Assembly (NCBI RefSeq): GCF_020529025.1
Contig: NZ_JACNMM010000007.1
Coordinates: forward strand, 62,001-126,000
Length of the DNA: 64,000 nt
Direction: 5' to 3'
From: Oceaniglobus trochenteri
GTDB lineage: Bacteria; Pseudomonadota; Alphaproteobacteria; Rhodobacterales; Rhodobacteraceae
Shown: positions 24,950 through 33,539 of the stretch, in pieces
How the letters are laid out: each line of letters starts with the position of its first letter
Position numbering within the stretch: the stretch's first letter is position 1
Notes under the pieces: generated by a model
What the model was told of the DNA's origin: nothing
The model's input: only the letters and a program-made list of their open reading frames with translations
The model's database searches: none
Position numbers and translations under genes: made by a program

Positions 24950-26404
24950 ATGATCCTTGATCCCTTCGGCATCGACACGACCCATTGCCTGATCGGCGGG
25001 GAATGGGCACCCTGCAAGTCGGGCGAAACCCTGGCGTTGCACGACCCTTCCGATGGCAGCCCCCTTTGCGCCATTGCACGCGGTGACGCGCCCGACATCG
25101 ACTGCGCCGTCGCGGCGGCCGACATGGCGATGGAGGGCGAATGGGGCCGGATGGCCGCGGCGCAAAGGGGCCGCATCCTGCACCGGATCGGCCTGCTGGT
25201 GGGCGAGAACATCGAACCACTTGCCCGGCTCGAGGCGCAGGACGTGGGCAAGCCGCTGAAACAGGCGCGCGCCGATGTGATCGCCCTGGCACGCTACATG
25301 GAGTTTTATGCCGGGGCGGCCGACAAGATCCATGGTGCGACCATCCCCTATCTTGACGGCTACACCGTCTATACCCTGCGCGAACCCCATGGCGTGACGG
25401 GCCATATCATCCCGTGGAATTATCCCATGCAGATCATCGGGCGGTCGGTGGGGGCGGCGCTGGCCATGGGCAACGCCTGTGTTCTGAAACCTGCGGAAGA
25501 GGCCTGTCTGACCGCGCTGGCCTTTGGCGAACTGGCCCGTCAGGCCGGGCTGCCCGCCGGGGCGCTGAACATCGTGCCGGGGCAGGGGGGCGAGGCGGGC
25601 GCGGCGCTGGCCGCCCATCCCGGTGTGCGCCACCTGTCCTTTACCGGATCGGTTGCGGTGGGGCGGCGGATACAGGCGGCGGCCGCCGAGAACCTTGTTC
25701 CCGTCACCCTGGAACTGGGCGGGAAATCTCCGCAACTGGTGTTCGCGGATGCCGATATCGACGCCGCGCTGCCGTTTCTTGTGAATGCAGGTATTCAGAA
25801 CGCGGGTCAGACCTGTTCGGCCTCATCCCGCATTCTGGTGCATGAAAGCCGGTTTGACGAGGTGGTGCGCGCCATGGCCGAACGCTACCGCGCGCTGCGG
25901 GCCGGTCCGGCGCTGGCGGACTTCGACCTTGGGCCGCTGGTGTCGGCGCGGCAGAAATCCATCGTCGAGGGCTATCTCGACAAGGGGCGCGATCTGACCG
26001 TGGCCGCCCGGGGAACGATCGACGGCGACGCCCCGGCAGGCGGGGCCTATGTGGCGCCGGTCCTGTTCACCGGTGCGGCGCCCGATCATGTGCTGGCACA
26101 GGACGAGATTTTCGGCCCGGTGCAGGTGGTCATCCCCTTCGCCGACGAGGCCGAGGCGCTGGCCATCGCCAATGGCACGCCCTTCGGGCTGGTCGCTTCG
26201 GTCTGGACGGCGGATGGCGCGCGGCAGATGCGGCTGGCCCGCGCCTTGCGCGCCGGTCAGGTGTTCCTGAACAACTATGGCGCGGGGGGCGGGGTGGAAC
26301 TGCCCTTTGGTGGCACCGGACTGTCGGGCCATGGCCGCGAAAAGGGGTTCGAGGCGCTTTACGGCTTTTCGACGCTGAAGACGGTGGCGGCGCTGCACGG
26401 CTAG
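24950..26404 (+). CDS. NAD(P)-dependent aldehyde dehydrogenase
   Basis: 484 residues, full-length ALDH superfamily. Landmarks: IIPWNYPMQ (cofactor and oxyanion Asn, about 153-161), FTGSVAVGRRI for cofactor binding, Glu255 in LELGGKSPQ, and the nucleophile Cys289 in NAGQTCSASSR. It resembles betaine-aldehyde and gamma-aminobutyraldehyde dehydrogenases, which would oxidise the aldehyde made by an omega-aminotransferase such as the one at 15352-16734. That functional link is inference. It is coupled to the CMD-family gene and is convergent with nanA. Confidence 0.9.
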   Translation: MILDPFGIDTTHCLIGGEWAPCKSGETLALHDPSDGSPLCAIARGDAPDIDCAVAAADMAMEGEWGRMAAAQRGRILHRIGLLVGENIEPLARLEAQDVGKPLKQARADVIALARYMEFYAGAADKIHGATIPYLDGYTVYTLREPHGVTGHIIPWNYPMQIIGRSVGAALAMGNACVLKPAEEACLTALAFGELARQAGLPAGALNIVPGQGGEAGAALAAHPGVRHLSFTGSVAVGRRIQAAAAENLVPVTLELGGKSPQLVFADADIDAALPFLVNAGIQNAGQTCSASSRILVHESRFDEVVRAMAERYRALRAGPALADFDLGPLVSARQKSIVEGYLDKGRDLTVAARGTIDGDAPAGGAYVAPVLFTGAAPDHVLAQDEIFGPVQVVIPFADEAEALAIANGTPFGLVASVWTADGARQMRLARALRAGQVFLNNYGAGGGVELPFGGTGLSGHGREKGFEALYGFSTLKTVAALHG

Positions 26405-26493
26405 CGCGGGGGCAGCGGGCGAACACGCTATCGTCAACGCCGGTGTCTTGGTGTTCCACCGCATCGGGAAGACATTGCCTCCCGCTGGGATTT

Positions 26494-26545
26494 CACCATG
26501 GCCGGTCAAGTGCCCGGACGTTCAGAGGCTGGACCGGCCATGGTG
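26494..26545. terminator. 14-bp perfect inverted repeat between convergent genes
   Basis: Arms CACCATGGCCGGTC (26494-26507) and GACCGGCCATGGTG (26532-26545) with a 24-nt spacer, in the gap between the aldehyde dehydrogenase and nanA genes. It could terminate both transcripts, although no T-run follows. Confidence 0.5.
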
Positions 26546-26559
26546 GCGATGGGGTGGGA

Positions 26560-27462
26560 TCAGGCCAGCCAGGGCTTGATCTCGGGGCGGTCGAGCACGG
26601 CGCGCATGTGGGCCTCGGCCTTGTCTTCAGGCATGCGCATGGACATCGGCGCGCGGGTCGGTCCACAGTCGATACCCATGACGCGGAAGGCGGCCTTCAT
26701 GCCGGGCAGAACGCCGGTGTCCAGCAAGGCCTCGACGAAGATCTGCGAGGCATCCTGCAATTCCTGCGCGCGGGGCAGGTCACCGGCCCGCAGCGCGGCG
26801 TCAAGCGCGACGTATAGCTTGCCAAGGATGTTGTAGGTCGTGCCGATTCCGCCATCCGCACCCAGCACGCCGCCGGTCAGGTAGATTTCATCGAAGCCGA
26901 AGAAATAGCTGCTGTCGGGGCGACGGCGGCGCAACATCGAGAACTTGAACAGGTCAGTCGAGGTGAACTTGATGCCGGTGACGTTGGGCAGGTCAAGAAT
27001 GCGCACAAGCGATTCCAGGGGGATCGGGCGGCCGGTGCGCACCGGCACCTCGTAGACGATCAGCGGCAGGTCGGTGGCCGAGGCGAGGTCGCGGTAATAA
27101 CCTTCGATCTCGGCATCGCCGAAAGGATAGGAATGGGGCGGCAGGGCCGACAGCCCGTGATAGCCAAGATCGGCGGCCCGTTCCGCCAGACGCACCGAAT
27201 CGCGCAGGTTGGGCATGCCGACATGGGCGATCAGGGTCGCATCGCTGCCCTTGGCACAATCGGCAACGATGCCCTGCTGCGCGAAAAGCTCGTCATAGTT
27301 CAAAAGCCCGGATTCGCCGCTGCTGCCGCCCACGTAAAGCCCGGCCAGACCTTGCTTGAGAACATGTTCGGTCAGGGCGCGCTGGCGCGATTCGTCGAAT
27401 TCGCCCGAATCGGTCAGGCCGGTCATCAGGGCGGCATACATGCCAGTCAGTCGTTCACTCAT
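26560..27462 (-). CDS. nanA: N-acetylneuraminate lyase
   Basis: 300 residues of the DapA/NanA aldolase family. The sialate-lyase-like loop is YVGGSSGES (about 43-51); the Schiff-base lysine is Lys165 in GIKFTSTD and the catalytic tyrosine Tyr137 in IVYEVP. ALPPHSYPFGDAEIEGYY is also typical of the lyase subgroup. It cleaves sialic acid to N-acetylmannosamine and pyruvate. It is divergent from the GntR regulator, and the downstream plus-strand genes encode every later step, which makes the assignment firm. The ribosome site before ATG 27462 is weak. Confidence 0.92.
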   Translation of the reverse strand: MSERLTGMYAALMTGLTDSGEFDESRQRALTEHVLKQGLAGLYVGGSSGESGLLNYDELFAQQGIVADCAKGSDATLIAHVGMPNLRDSVRLAERAADLGYHGLSALPPHSYPFGDAEIEGYYRDLASATDLPLIVYEVPVRTGRPIPLESLVRILDLPNVTGIKFTSTDLFKFSMLRRRRPDSSYFFGFDEIYLTGGVLGADGGIGTTYNILGKLYVALDAALRAGDLPRAQELQDASQIFVEALLDTGVLPGMKAAFRVMGIDCGPTRAPMSMRMPEDKAEAHMRAVLDRPEIKPWLA

Positions 27463-27507
27463 CGGTGGTCTCTACCTCGTGCATTGCCGTGCTATAGCAG
27501 GGCAAGA

Positions 27508-27529
27508 TTAGTTCTTCTGGACTTACTAA
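27508..27529. promoter_or_regulatory. Inverted repeat TTAGT-N12-ACTAA in the nanA/nanR gap
   Basis: Five-bp perfect arms in the divergent region, 46 nt upstream of nanA. It is a candidate operator for the GntR regulator on the nanA side. Confidence 0.35.
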
Positions 27530-27574
27530 CAGGAGCGTCGTCCGATGAATTGAAGCATACATTCGCGTTTCAGT

Positions 27575-27602
27575 TTGACAATAAGAATATGTGGTAATAC
27601 CA
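27575..27602 (+). promoter_or_regulatory. TTGACA element and palindrome TGGTAATACCA upstream of the GntR gene
   Basis: A perfect -35 TTGACA at 27575-27580 is followed by an 11-bp palindrome TGGTA-A-TACCA (27592-27602) that covers the expected -10 position. TGGT/ACCA palindromes are typical sites for FCD-type GntR regulators, so autoregulation is likely. No good -10 hexamer was seen at 16-18 bp. Confidence 0.5.
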
Positions 27603-27624
27603 AATGAACAGGAAGGGAGAACCG

Positions 27625-28359
27625 ATGCCCGATAGCGCCGAAACAGAAACCGCCCAGCGGCGGACGCCGGACATGATTGCCGACACGCTGATCGCCGAGA
27701 TCAGGCGCGGCGATTTCCTGACCGACGCCCCCCTCCCGACCGAGCGTGACCTGTGCGAACGCTTCTCGGCGTCGCGGCCCACGGTGCGCGAGGCGCTGGC
27801 GCAGATGCAGATGCGTGGCTATGTCACCGCCGGTGCGGGAAAGCGGCCGCGCGCCGCGCTGCCCTCGATCGGCAGTGTTCTGCGCGGCACGGGCGATCTG
27901 ATCCGCGAAATTTTCGGCGATTCCGAAAGCGGCGCCCAGTTGGAACAGATGCGCCAATTCATCGAAACCGGCGCCACCCGCGAGGCCGCAAAGCGCGCCG
28001 ATGCCATCCAGCTGACCAAGCTTCAGGCCGCGCTGGAATGCAATTTCAAGGCCATCGGCACGGCCCAGTTCGCCCCGACCGACATTGCCTTTCATCGGGC
28101 GTTGGTGTCGGTCGTCGGCAACCAGGTGATCCTGACGCTGCACGACATGTTCGTCAGCACCATGATCGCCCATCGCCCACCCACCGATGACCCCGAACGC
28201 CATGACCGGATCGCCTATGGCGAACATCGCGAGATCTTCCAGGCGATCCTGGATGGCGATGTCGTCGCGGCGACCGATGTCATGGACCGGCACCTGGCGC
28301 GATCCTATCGCGCGCGCCTTCGGGCGCCGAGCCTGACAAGGGACGGCCCGACCGAGTGA
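27625..28359 (+). CDS. nanR: GntR-family (FCD) regulator of sialic acid genes
   Basis: 244 residues from ATG 27625, which has AGGGAG five bases upstream; an in-frame ATG at 27604 lacks a site. Residues about 15-75 form the GntR winged helix (LPTERDLCERFSASRPTVRE and ALAQMQMRGYV). The C-terminal FCD domain has the expected metal/ligand His and Asp in DIAFHRALV and in the last helices (EHREIF, MDRHLARSY). By position it should repress nanA and the siaPQM-nan-nag operon and release DNA with sialic acid or a pathway intermediate. It precedes siaP by 46 nt. Confidence 0.85.
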   Translation: MPDSAETETAQRRTPDMIADTLIAEIRRGDFLTDAPLPTERDLCERFSASRPTVREALAQMQMRGYVTAGAGKRPRAALPSIGSVLRGTGDLIREIFGDSESGAQLEQMRQFIETGATREAAKRADAIQLTKLQAALECNFKAIGTAQFAPTDIAFHRALVSVVGNQVILTLHDMFVSTMIAHRPPTDDPERHDRIAYGEHREIFQAILDGDVVAATDVMDRHLARSYRARLRAPSLTRDGPTE

Positions 28360-28405
28360 CATCGGCGGGCCTGTCCGAACCCATCGACAACCAAGGAGGA
28401 ACCCC

Positions 28406-29368
28406 ATGAAACATTCCACGACACTTCTCGCCTGCGCGGCGATCCTGGCCCTGGCCGCCCCGGCCCTGGCCGAGCGCGAACTGACCTTCGGCCTTCAGGA
28501 CAACGAAGCCAGCAACGTCTACAAGGGTGCGCAGGAATTCGCATCCAAGCTGGAAGAGCTTTCGGGCGGCGAGCTGACCGTGAACCTGTTCCCCTCGTCG
28601 CAGCTGGGCGATTTCAAATCCATGGTTGCCCAGCTTCAGGCGGGCGAGCTGGACATGGTCATCACCGGCTATCCCGATATGAGCTATACCATCCCCGAAT
28701 TGAACCTGATTGGCGCCCCCTATGTCGCCGATGATTTCGACCACCTGAAAGAGATCATCGCCGGTGACTGGGGCCAGAAGATGGCCGACAAGTTCCGCGA
28801 ACAGGGGGTAGAGCTGCTGGACGTCTGGTATTACGGCACCCGCCAGACCACCTCGAACCGGGCCATCGAATCCATCGAGGACATGAAGGGCCTGCGCCTG
28901 CGCACCCCCAACGTGCCTTTTCTGATCGCCTACGCCGAAAACGTCGGCGCCACCCCGGCCCCCGTGGCCTTTGCCGAGGTCTATCTGGCGCTTCAGACCA
29001 ACCAGGTCGACGCCGAGGAAAACCCCCTGCCCACCATCGAGGCCATGAAGTTCTACGAGGTGCAAAGCCACGTGGCCATGACCAACCACTTCATCGCATC
29101 CTCGGCCCTTCAGATGTCAAAAGACCTGTGGGACAGCCTGAGCGACGAGGAAAAGGGATGGGTGCAGGAAGCCGCACAAGCCGGTGGCGTGCTGAACAAC
29201 AGCCTGACCGAAAAGGCCGAGGAAGACCTGATCGCCACCTTCGAAGAGCGTGGCCTGACGATCACCCGTCCCGACCTGGCCCCCTTCCGCGCGGCGATGC
29301 AGCCCTACTACGACACGCTGGAAGATCAGTTCGGTGAAGGCGCCATCGCCCGCGTGCGCGGCGAATGA
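28406..29368 (+). CDS. siaP: Sialic acid TRAP transporter binding protein
   Basis: 320 residues with a signal peptide (about 1-22, ending PALA). The mature protein closely follows SiaP of Haemophilus as I recall it: YYGTRQTTSNRAI, MKGLRLRTPNVPF (the Arg that holds the sialate carboxylate), FAEVYLALQTNQVDAEENPLP and TIEAMKFYEVQSHVAMTNH. It binds sialic acid in the periplasm for the SiaQM permease. AAGGAGG precedes ATG 28406. A 10-bp stem-loop after its stop may set a higher level for the binding protein than for the permease. Confidence 0.93.
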   Translation: MKHSTTLLACAAILALAAPALAERELTFGLQDNEASNVYKGAQEFASKLEELSGGELTVNLFPSSQLGDFKSMVAQLQAGELDMVITGYPDMSYTIPELNLIGAPYVADDFDHLKEIIAGDWGQKMADKFREQGVELLDVWYYGTRQTTSNRAIESIEDMKGLRLRTPNVPFLIAYAENVGATPAPVAFAEVYLALQTNQVDAEENPLPTIEAMKFYEVQSHVAMTNHFIASSALQMSKDLWDSLSDEEKGWVQEAAQAGGVLNNSLTEKAEEDLIATFEERGLTITRPDLAPFRAAMQPYYDTLEDQFGEGAIARVRGE

Positions 29369-29373
29369 TCCGG

Positions 29374-29405
29374 TGCCCGGCGGGTGGTGAAACATCCGCC
29401 GGGCA
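29374..29405 (+). terminator. Intercistronic stem-loop after siaP
   Basis: TGCCCGGCGG (29374-29383) pairs perfectly with CCGCCGGGCA (29396-29405) across a 12-nt loop, then TTT. It starts 6 nt after the siaP stop and inside the operon. Partial termination or protection of the upstream mRNA is the likely effect. Confidence 0.55.
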
Positions 29406-29433
29406 TTTCCGAAGCCACGAGGGGGAGCCATCC

Positions 29434-29913
29434 GTGAAAGAACCGCGCAAGTACAGCATCGAAGGCATCGTCGCGTCGGTGTTCTTCATTGCTCTGATCG
29501 GTGTCGTGCTGATCCAGGTCTTTGGCCGCACACCGCTGTTTCGTGGCCCGGTCTGGACCGAGGAAACGGCCCGCTGGCTCTGGGTCTGGATGGCCTTCAT
29601 CGGCATCGCCGAGGTCGAGCGTCAGGATAGCCAGCTCAAGATGGCATTCTTGGCCGAACTGCTGCCCGAAACGGGGCGCCGCATCCTCTATACCCTGATC
29701 GACCTGGTTTACCTGGGCATCGTCGGCCATCTGATCTGGATCGCCTACAAGACCGTCCTGCGCACCTGGAACAACGTCACCGTCACCCTGCCCACCACCG
29801 ACGCGGTTCTCTATGCCTCGGGGCTGGTCGCCGCCATTCTCATCCTGCACCGGATCCTCCGCCGCATTCTTGGCCGCCGTGATGTTTCCGTCAAACGGGA
29901 GCCTTCGCTATGA
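29434..29913 (+). CDS. siaQ: Sialic acid TRAP transporter small permease
   Basis: 159 residues with four hydrophobic segments (about 11-27, 43-60, 83-103 and 125-143) and the WTEETARWLWVWMAFIG segment that is common in DctQ/SiaQ. The start is GTG 29434, preceded by GGGGGAG at a 6-nt spacing. An ATG at 29365 that overlaps the siaP stop is in frame but would add a hydrophilic leader encoded by the stem-loop. Its stop overlaps the siaM ATG by 4 nt. Confidence 0.88.
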   Translation: MKEPRKYSIEGIVASVFFIALIGVVLIQVFGRTPLFRGPVWTEETARWLWVWMAFIGIAEVERQDSQLKMAFLAELLPETGRRILYTLIDLVYLGIVGHLIWIAYKTVLRTWNNVTVTLPTTDAVLYASGLVAAILILHRILRRILGRRDVSVKREPSL

Positions 29914-31184
29914 TCCTTGCCACTGTCGGCATTCTCTGGCTGATCTTCGTGCTGATCGGCGTGCCCATCGGGGTCGCCATGATCTTCGTGTCCATGGGAT
30001 ACTTCTATTACACCGGCATGGGCCTCAGCTTCGCCATGCAGCGTATGACGGACGGATTGAACAGCTTTCCGTTGCTGGCGGTGCCGCTGTTCATCCTGGC
30101 CGCCGGGGTGCTGAACTCGGCCGGGATCACCAATCACCTCTTCGGTTTCGCGCGCAGCCTCGTGGGCCATATCACCGGCGGCTTGGGCCATGTGAACGTT
30201 CTCGCCTCGTTGTTCTTTTCCGGCATGTCCGGCTCGGCCCTGGCCGATGCCGGGGGGCTGGGAAAGATGGAGATCGAGGCGATGCGCGAGGCGGGGTACG
30301 ACGACGACTTCGCCGGTGCGGTCACCGCCGCCTCGTCGATGATCGGCCCGCTGGTGCCGCCCTCGATCACCATGGTACTTTATGGCGTCATCGCCAACGT
30401 GTCGATCGGCAAGCTGTTTCTCGGGGGGATCATTCCGGGGTTCCTCTGTGCCGTGGCGCTGATGGTCATGGTCTGGTTCATTGCCCGCAAGCGCGACTAT
30501 CCCCGTGATCCGCGCAGCAGCGCCGGGGAAATCGGAACGCTTTTCGTCAAATCCCTGCCCGCGCTGATGACACCCGTCGTCATTGTCGGCGGCATCTTCT
30601 CCGGCCTGTTTTCGCCCACCGAGGCGGCGGCGATCACCGTGCTCTACGCCATCCTGATCGACCTTGTGTTCTATCGCGAGCTGACCTTCCGCAAGCTGTG
30701 GGATTCGATCTATGAGACCACCGTCACCTCGGCGTCGATCGCCACCATCGTCGCGGGTGTCGGGCTGCTCAGCTTCATCATGGCGCGCGAACAGGCCCCC
30801 CAGCAGATCGCGACCTTCTTCCTCTCCATCGCCGACAGCCCGCTGACCTTCCTGATCGCGGTCAACGTGATGATCTTCGTCCTGGGCTGCTTCATCGAGG
30901 CGCTGGTGATCCTGCTGGTGGTGGTGCCGATCCTGGTGCCGGTCGCCGCCGGCTTTGGCATCGACCCGGTGCATTTCGGAATCATCACCGTGCTGAACCT
31001 GATGATCTCGATCCTGACGCCACCCATGGGCATGGCCCTTTTCGTGGTGGCCCAGGTCGGGGGAATCCCGTATCAGCGGCTGGCAAAGGCGATCCTGCCC
31101 TGGCTGATCCCGCCTTTCGTGGTGCTGATCCTGGTCTGTGCCTTCCCGATCCTCTCAACCGGCCTGCCTGGCCTGATGGACTGA
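29910..31184 (+). CDS. siaM: Sialic acid TRAP transporter large permease
   Basis: 424 residues, the standard DctM length. Landmarks: [67 protein letters not shown], and [14 protein letters not shown] near the C-terminus. It imports sialic acid with sodium ions. It overlaps siaQ by 4 nt and nanE by one base, so transport and catabolism are translated together. Confidence 0.92.
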   Translation: MILATVGILWLIFVLIGVPIGVAMIFVSMGYFYYTGMGLSFAMQRMTDGLNSFPLLAVPLFILAAGVLNSAGITNHLFGFARSLVGHITGGLGHVNVLASLFFSGMSGSALADAGGLGKMEIEAMREAGYDDDFAGAVTAASSMIGPLVPPSITMVLYGVIANVSIGKLFLGGIIPGFLCAVALMVMVWFIARKRDYPRDPRSSAGEIGTLFVKSLPALMTPVVIVGGIFSGLFSPTEAAAITVLYAILIDLVFYRELTFRKLWDSIYETTVTSASIATIVAGVGLLSFIMAREQAPQQIATFFLSIADSPLTFLIAVNVMIFVLGCFIEALVILLVVVPILVPVAAGFGIDPVHFGIITVLNLMISILTPPMGMALFVVAQVGGIPYQRLAKAILPWLIPPFVVLILVCAFPILSTGLPGLMD

Positions 31185-31861
31185 TGCACGTGACGATACT
31201 CGATTCCCTGCGCGGCGGCCTTGTCGCCTCGTGCCAACCGGTCGATGACGGCCCGATGGACCGCCCCGACATCGTTGCCGCCATGGCCGCTGCGGCGGTG
31301 GCGGGCGGGGCGGACGGGCTGCGCATCGAAGGGGTTGAAAACCTGGCCGCCACGCGCCCGGTTGTCGGGGTGCCGATCATCGCCATCCTGAAACGCGATC
31401 TGGACGACAGCCCGGTGCGCATCACGCCTTATCTCGCGGATGTCGAGGCATTGGCGCAGGCGGGGGCCGACATCATCGCCTATGACGCCACCGACCGAGC
31501 GCGCCCGGAAACCACGGCGGCGATCCTGGCCGCCATCCACGGAGCGGGCAAGCTGGCCATGGCCGATTGTTCCACCCTTGCCGACGGACAGCGCGCGCTG
31601 AAGGAAGGCGCCGCGATCCTGGGCACCACACTTTCGGGCTATACCGAGGAAACCGCCCACCGCCCCGATGGCGTGGACACCGACCTGATCGCCGCCTTCC
31701 GCGATCTGGGCGCCTTCGTCATGGCCGAGGGGCGGATCAACACCCCCGAACTGGCCGCACAGGCCATGGCGGCGGGGGCCGATGCAGTGACGGTGGGCAC
31801 TGCCCTCACGCGGCTTGAACATGTCACCGGCTGGTTCAAGGCTGCCGTCGAGGCGCGATGA
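31184..31861 (+). CDS. nanE: N-acetylmannosamine-6-phosphate 2-epimerase
   Basis: 225 residues with the NanE TIM-barrel pattern: [20 protein letters not shown] at the start, [22 protein letters not shown] (the catalytic Lys region), [22 protein letters not shown], and the [13 protein letters not shown] active-site segment. It converts ManNAc-6-phosphate to GlcNAc-6-phosphate. It starts in the last base of the siaM stop codon, and its own stop overlaps the kinase start as ATGA. Confidence 0.93.
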   Translation: MHVTILDSLRGGLVASCQPVDDGPMDRPDIVAAMAAAAVAGGADGLRIEGVENLAATRPVVGVPIIAILKRDLDDSPVRITPYLADVEALAQAGADIIAYDATDRARPETTAAILAAIHGAGKLAMADCSTLADGQRALKEGAAILGTTLSGYTEETAHRPDGVDTDLIAAFRDLGAFVMAEGRINTPELAAQAMAAGADAVTVGTALTRLEHVTGWFKAAVEAR

Positions 31862-32760
31862 TGGAGCGCACCGAACTTGCCGGGTTTGCTGCCGATCTTG
31901 GCGGCACGAAACTTGCCGCCGCCCGGATCGAAGGGGGCGTGGTGGTCGAACGGCTTTTGTCGCCGACCGATGCCGCCGCCGACCCCGAAGCGCAGGTTGC
32001 CGCCATCCGCGCCCTGCTTAACCGGTTGGGCCACAGCCGGGGCGCACCGCTGGGCGTGGCCGTTGCGGGGCGGGTCGATGGTGCGGGCGCCTGGCACGCG
32101 GTCAACCGCGGCACCCTTCCGGCGATCCTGGGCTTCGCGCTTGAGGCGGAGATGACCCGCGCCACCGGGGCTGCCACCTGCGTGAACGACGCCGCCGGCG
32201 CCGCCCTGGCCGAGGGGCTGTTCGGCGCCGGCAGCCGCAGCGAAAGTTTCGCCTATCTCACCGTTTCCACAGGGGTTGGTGGTGGGCTGGTCCTTGGCAA
32301 CCGCCTCCTGTCCAGCGCGAATGGCATGGCCGGGCACGTCGGTTTCGTCTCCAGCCGCCAGGCCAGCGGCCCCTGCGGCAGCGGGCGCATGGCCACCGTC
32401 GAAAGCATCGCGGGCGGACGCGGCATCGCGGCGGCCGCGGCCGCAGCGGGCCATCCCGACAGCGACGCGCGCGCGGTCTTTGCCGCCGCCGCCGAGGGGC
32501 AGGATTGGGCCGGGCGCATCGTCGCCACCTCCGCCGCCGCGGTTGCTGCCCTGATCGGCGATCTTGCCGCTGTTCTGGGCCTCGATACCGTGGCATTGGG
32601 GGGCAGCATCGGCCTGGCCCCGGGATACATCGACCGTACCCGCGCCGCCCTGGCTGATGAGCCCGAGCTGTTCCGCCCGATTCTGGTTCCGGCGGCCCTG
32701 GGCCATGACGCACCGTTGATCGGCGCCCTGGCGGCGCATCTGAGAAAGGAAAATCCATGA
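31858..32760 (+). CDS. nanK: ROK-family N-acetylmannosamine kinase lacking most zinc ligands
   Basis: 300 residues of the ROK family, with the ATP site ADLGGTK near the N-terminus and the catalytic Asp111 in [13 protein letters not shown]. The sugar/zinc loop is altered: His160 (AGHVGF) is kept, but the usual C-x-C-G-x-x-G-C motif is [12 protein letters not shown], with only one cysteine. Zinc-free NanK proteins are known elsewhere, so it may still be active. It phosphorylates ManNAc, the product of NanA. ATG 31858 overlaps the nanE stop; ATG 31861 is equally possible. Its stop overlaps nagB by 4 nt. Confidence 0.88.
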   Translation: MMERTELAGFAADLGGTKLAAARIEGGVVVERLLSPTDAAADPEAQVAAIRALLNRLGHSRGAPLGVAVAGRVDGAGAWHAVNRGTLPAILGFALEAEMTRATGAATCVNDAAGAALAEGLFGAGSRSESFAYLTVSTGVGGGLVLGNRLLSSANGMAGHVGFVSSRQASGPCGSGRMATVESIAGGRGIAAAAAAAGHPDSDARAVFAAAAEGQDWAGRIVATSAAAVAALIGDLAAVLGLDTVALGGSIGLAPGYIDRTRAALADEPELFRPILVPAALGHDAPLIGALAAHLRKENP

Positions 32761-33539
32761 AGGTTCTGATCCTTCCCGACGAAAAGGCCGCCACGCAGCG
32801 CGCGGCCGATATCGTTGCCCGCACCGTCACCGCGAATCCTGCCGCCGTTCTGGGGCTGGCCACCGGTGGCACCATGCTACCGCTTTATGCCGCACTGGTT
32901 CAGCGCCACCGGGACGACGGCCTTTCCTTCGCGCAGACCACCAGCTTCAACCTCGACGAATATATCGGCCTGGCGCCGGATCACCCCTGTTCCTATCACA
33001 CCTACATGAACGACGCCCTGTTCTCGCATGTCGATATCGACCGCGCGCGCACCCACCTGCCCAGGGGCGACGCCGCCGATCCGCAGGTGGCGTCGGATGA
33101 GTATGAAGACCTCATCGAAGCGGCGGGCGGGATTGATCTGCAACTTCTGGGGATCGGGCAGAACGGCCATATCGGGTTCAACGAACCGACGGCCAGCCTG
33201 GGGTCGCGCACGCGGATCAAGACGCTGACCACCAGCACCCGCCGTGCCAACCAGCAGTATTTCGCATCCTACGAGGAAACGCCCCGCTACGCGATCACCA
33301 TGGGGGTTGCCACCATCCTTGCCTCGCGCAAATGTGTGCTGGTCGCCACCGGTGCGGCCAAGGCCGAAGCGGTCGCGCGGATGGTGGAAGGGCCACTCAG
33401 CGCGGCCTGTCCCGCCTCGGCGCTGCAACTGCACGCCAAGGCCACGGTCATTCTTGACCAGGCCGCTGCCGAGGGGCTGAAACTGACCGACTATTACGAA
33501 AACGTCCATCCGCAGGGGCAAGACAGTGTCTTCGATTGA
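32757..33539 (+). CDS. nagB: Glucosamine-6-phosphate deaminase
   Basis: 260 residues, full length for NagB. Landmarks: LGLATGGTMLPLY (phosphate loop), TTSFNLDEYIGL, the catalytic LLGIGQNGHIGFNEP (His and Glu), and MGVATILASRK. It converts glucosamine-6-phosphate to fructose-6-phosphate and ammonia, the final step of this pathway. It overlaps nanK by 4 nt and nagA by 14 nt. Confidence 0.95.
   Translation: MKVLILPDEKAATQRAADIVARTVTANPAAVLGLATGGTMLPLYAALVQRHRDDGLSFAQTTSFNLDEYIGLAPDHPCSYHTYMNDALFSHVDIDRARTHLPRGDAADPQVASDEYEDLIEAAGGIDLQLLGIGQNGHIGFNEPTASLGSRTRIKTLTTSTRRANQQYFASYEETPRYAITMGVATILASRKCVLVATGAAKAEAVARMVEGPLSAACPASALQLHAKATVILDQAAAEGLKLTDYYENVHPQGQDSVFD

Noticed and set aside
29365-29433. 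ATG start of siaQ overlapping the siaP stop
   Set aside because: It would translate the intercistronic stem-loop into a hydrophilic leader; GTG 29434 has a strong ribosome site right before it.
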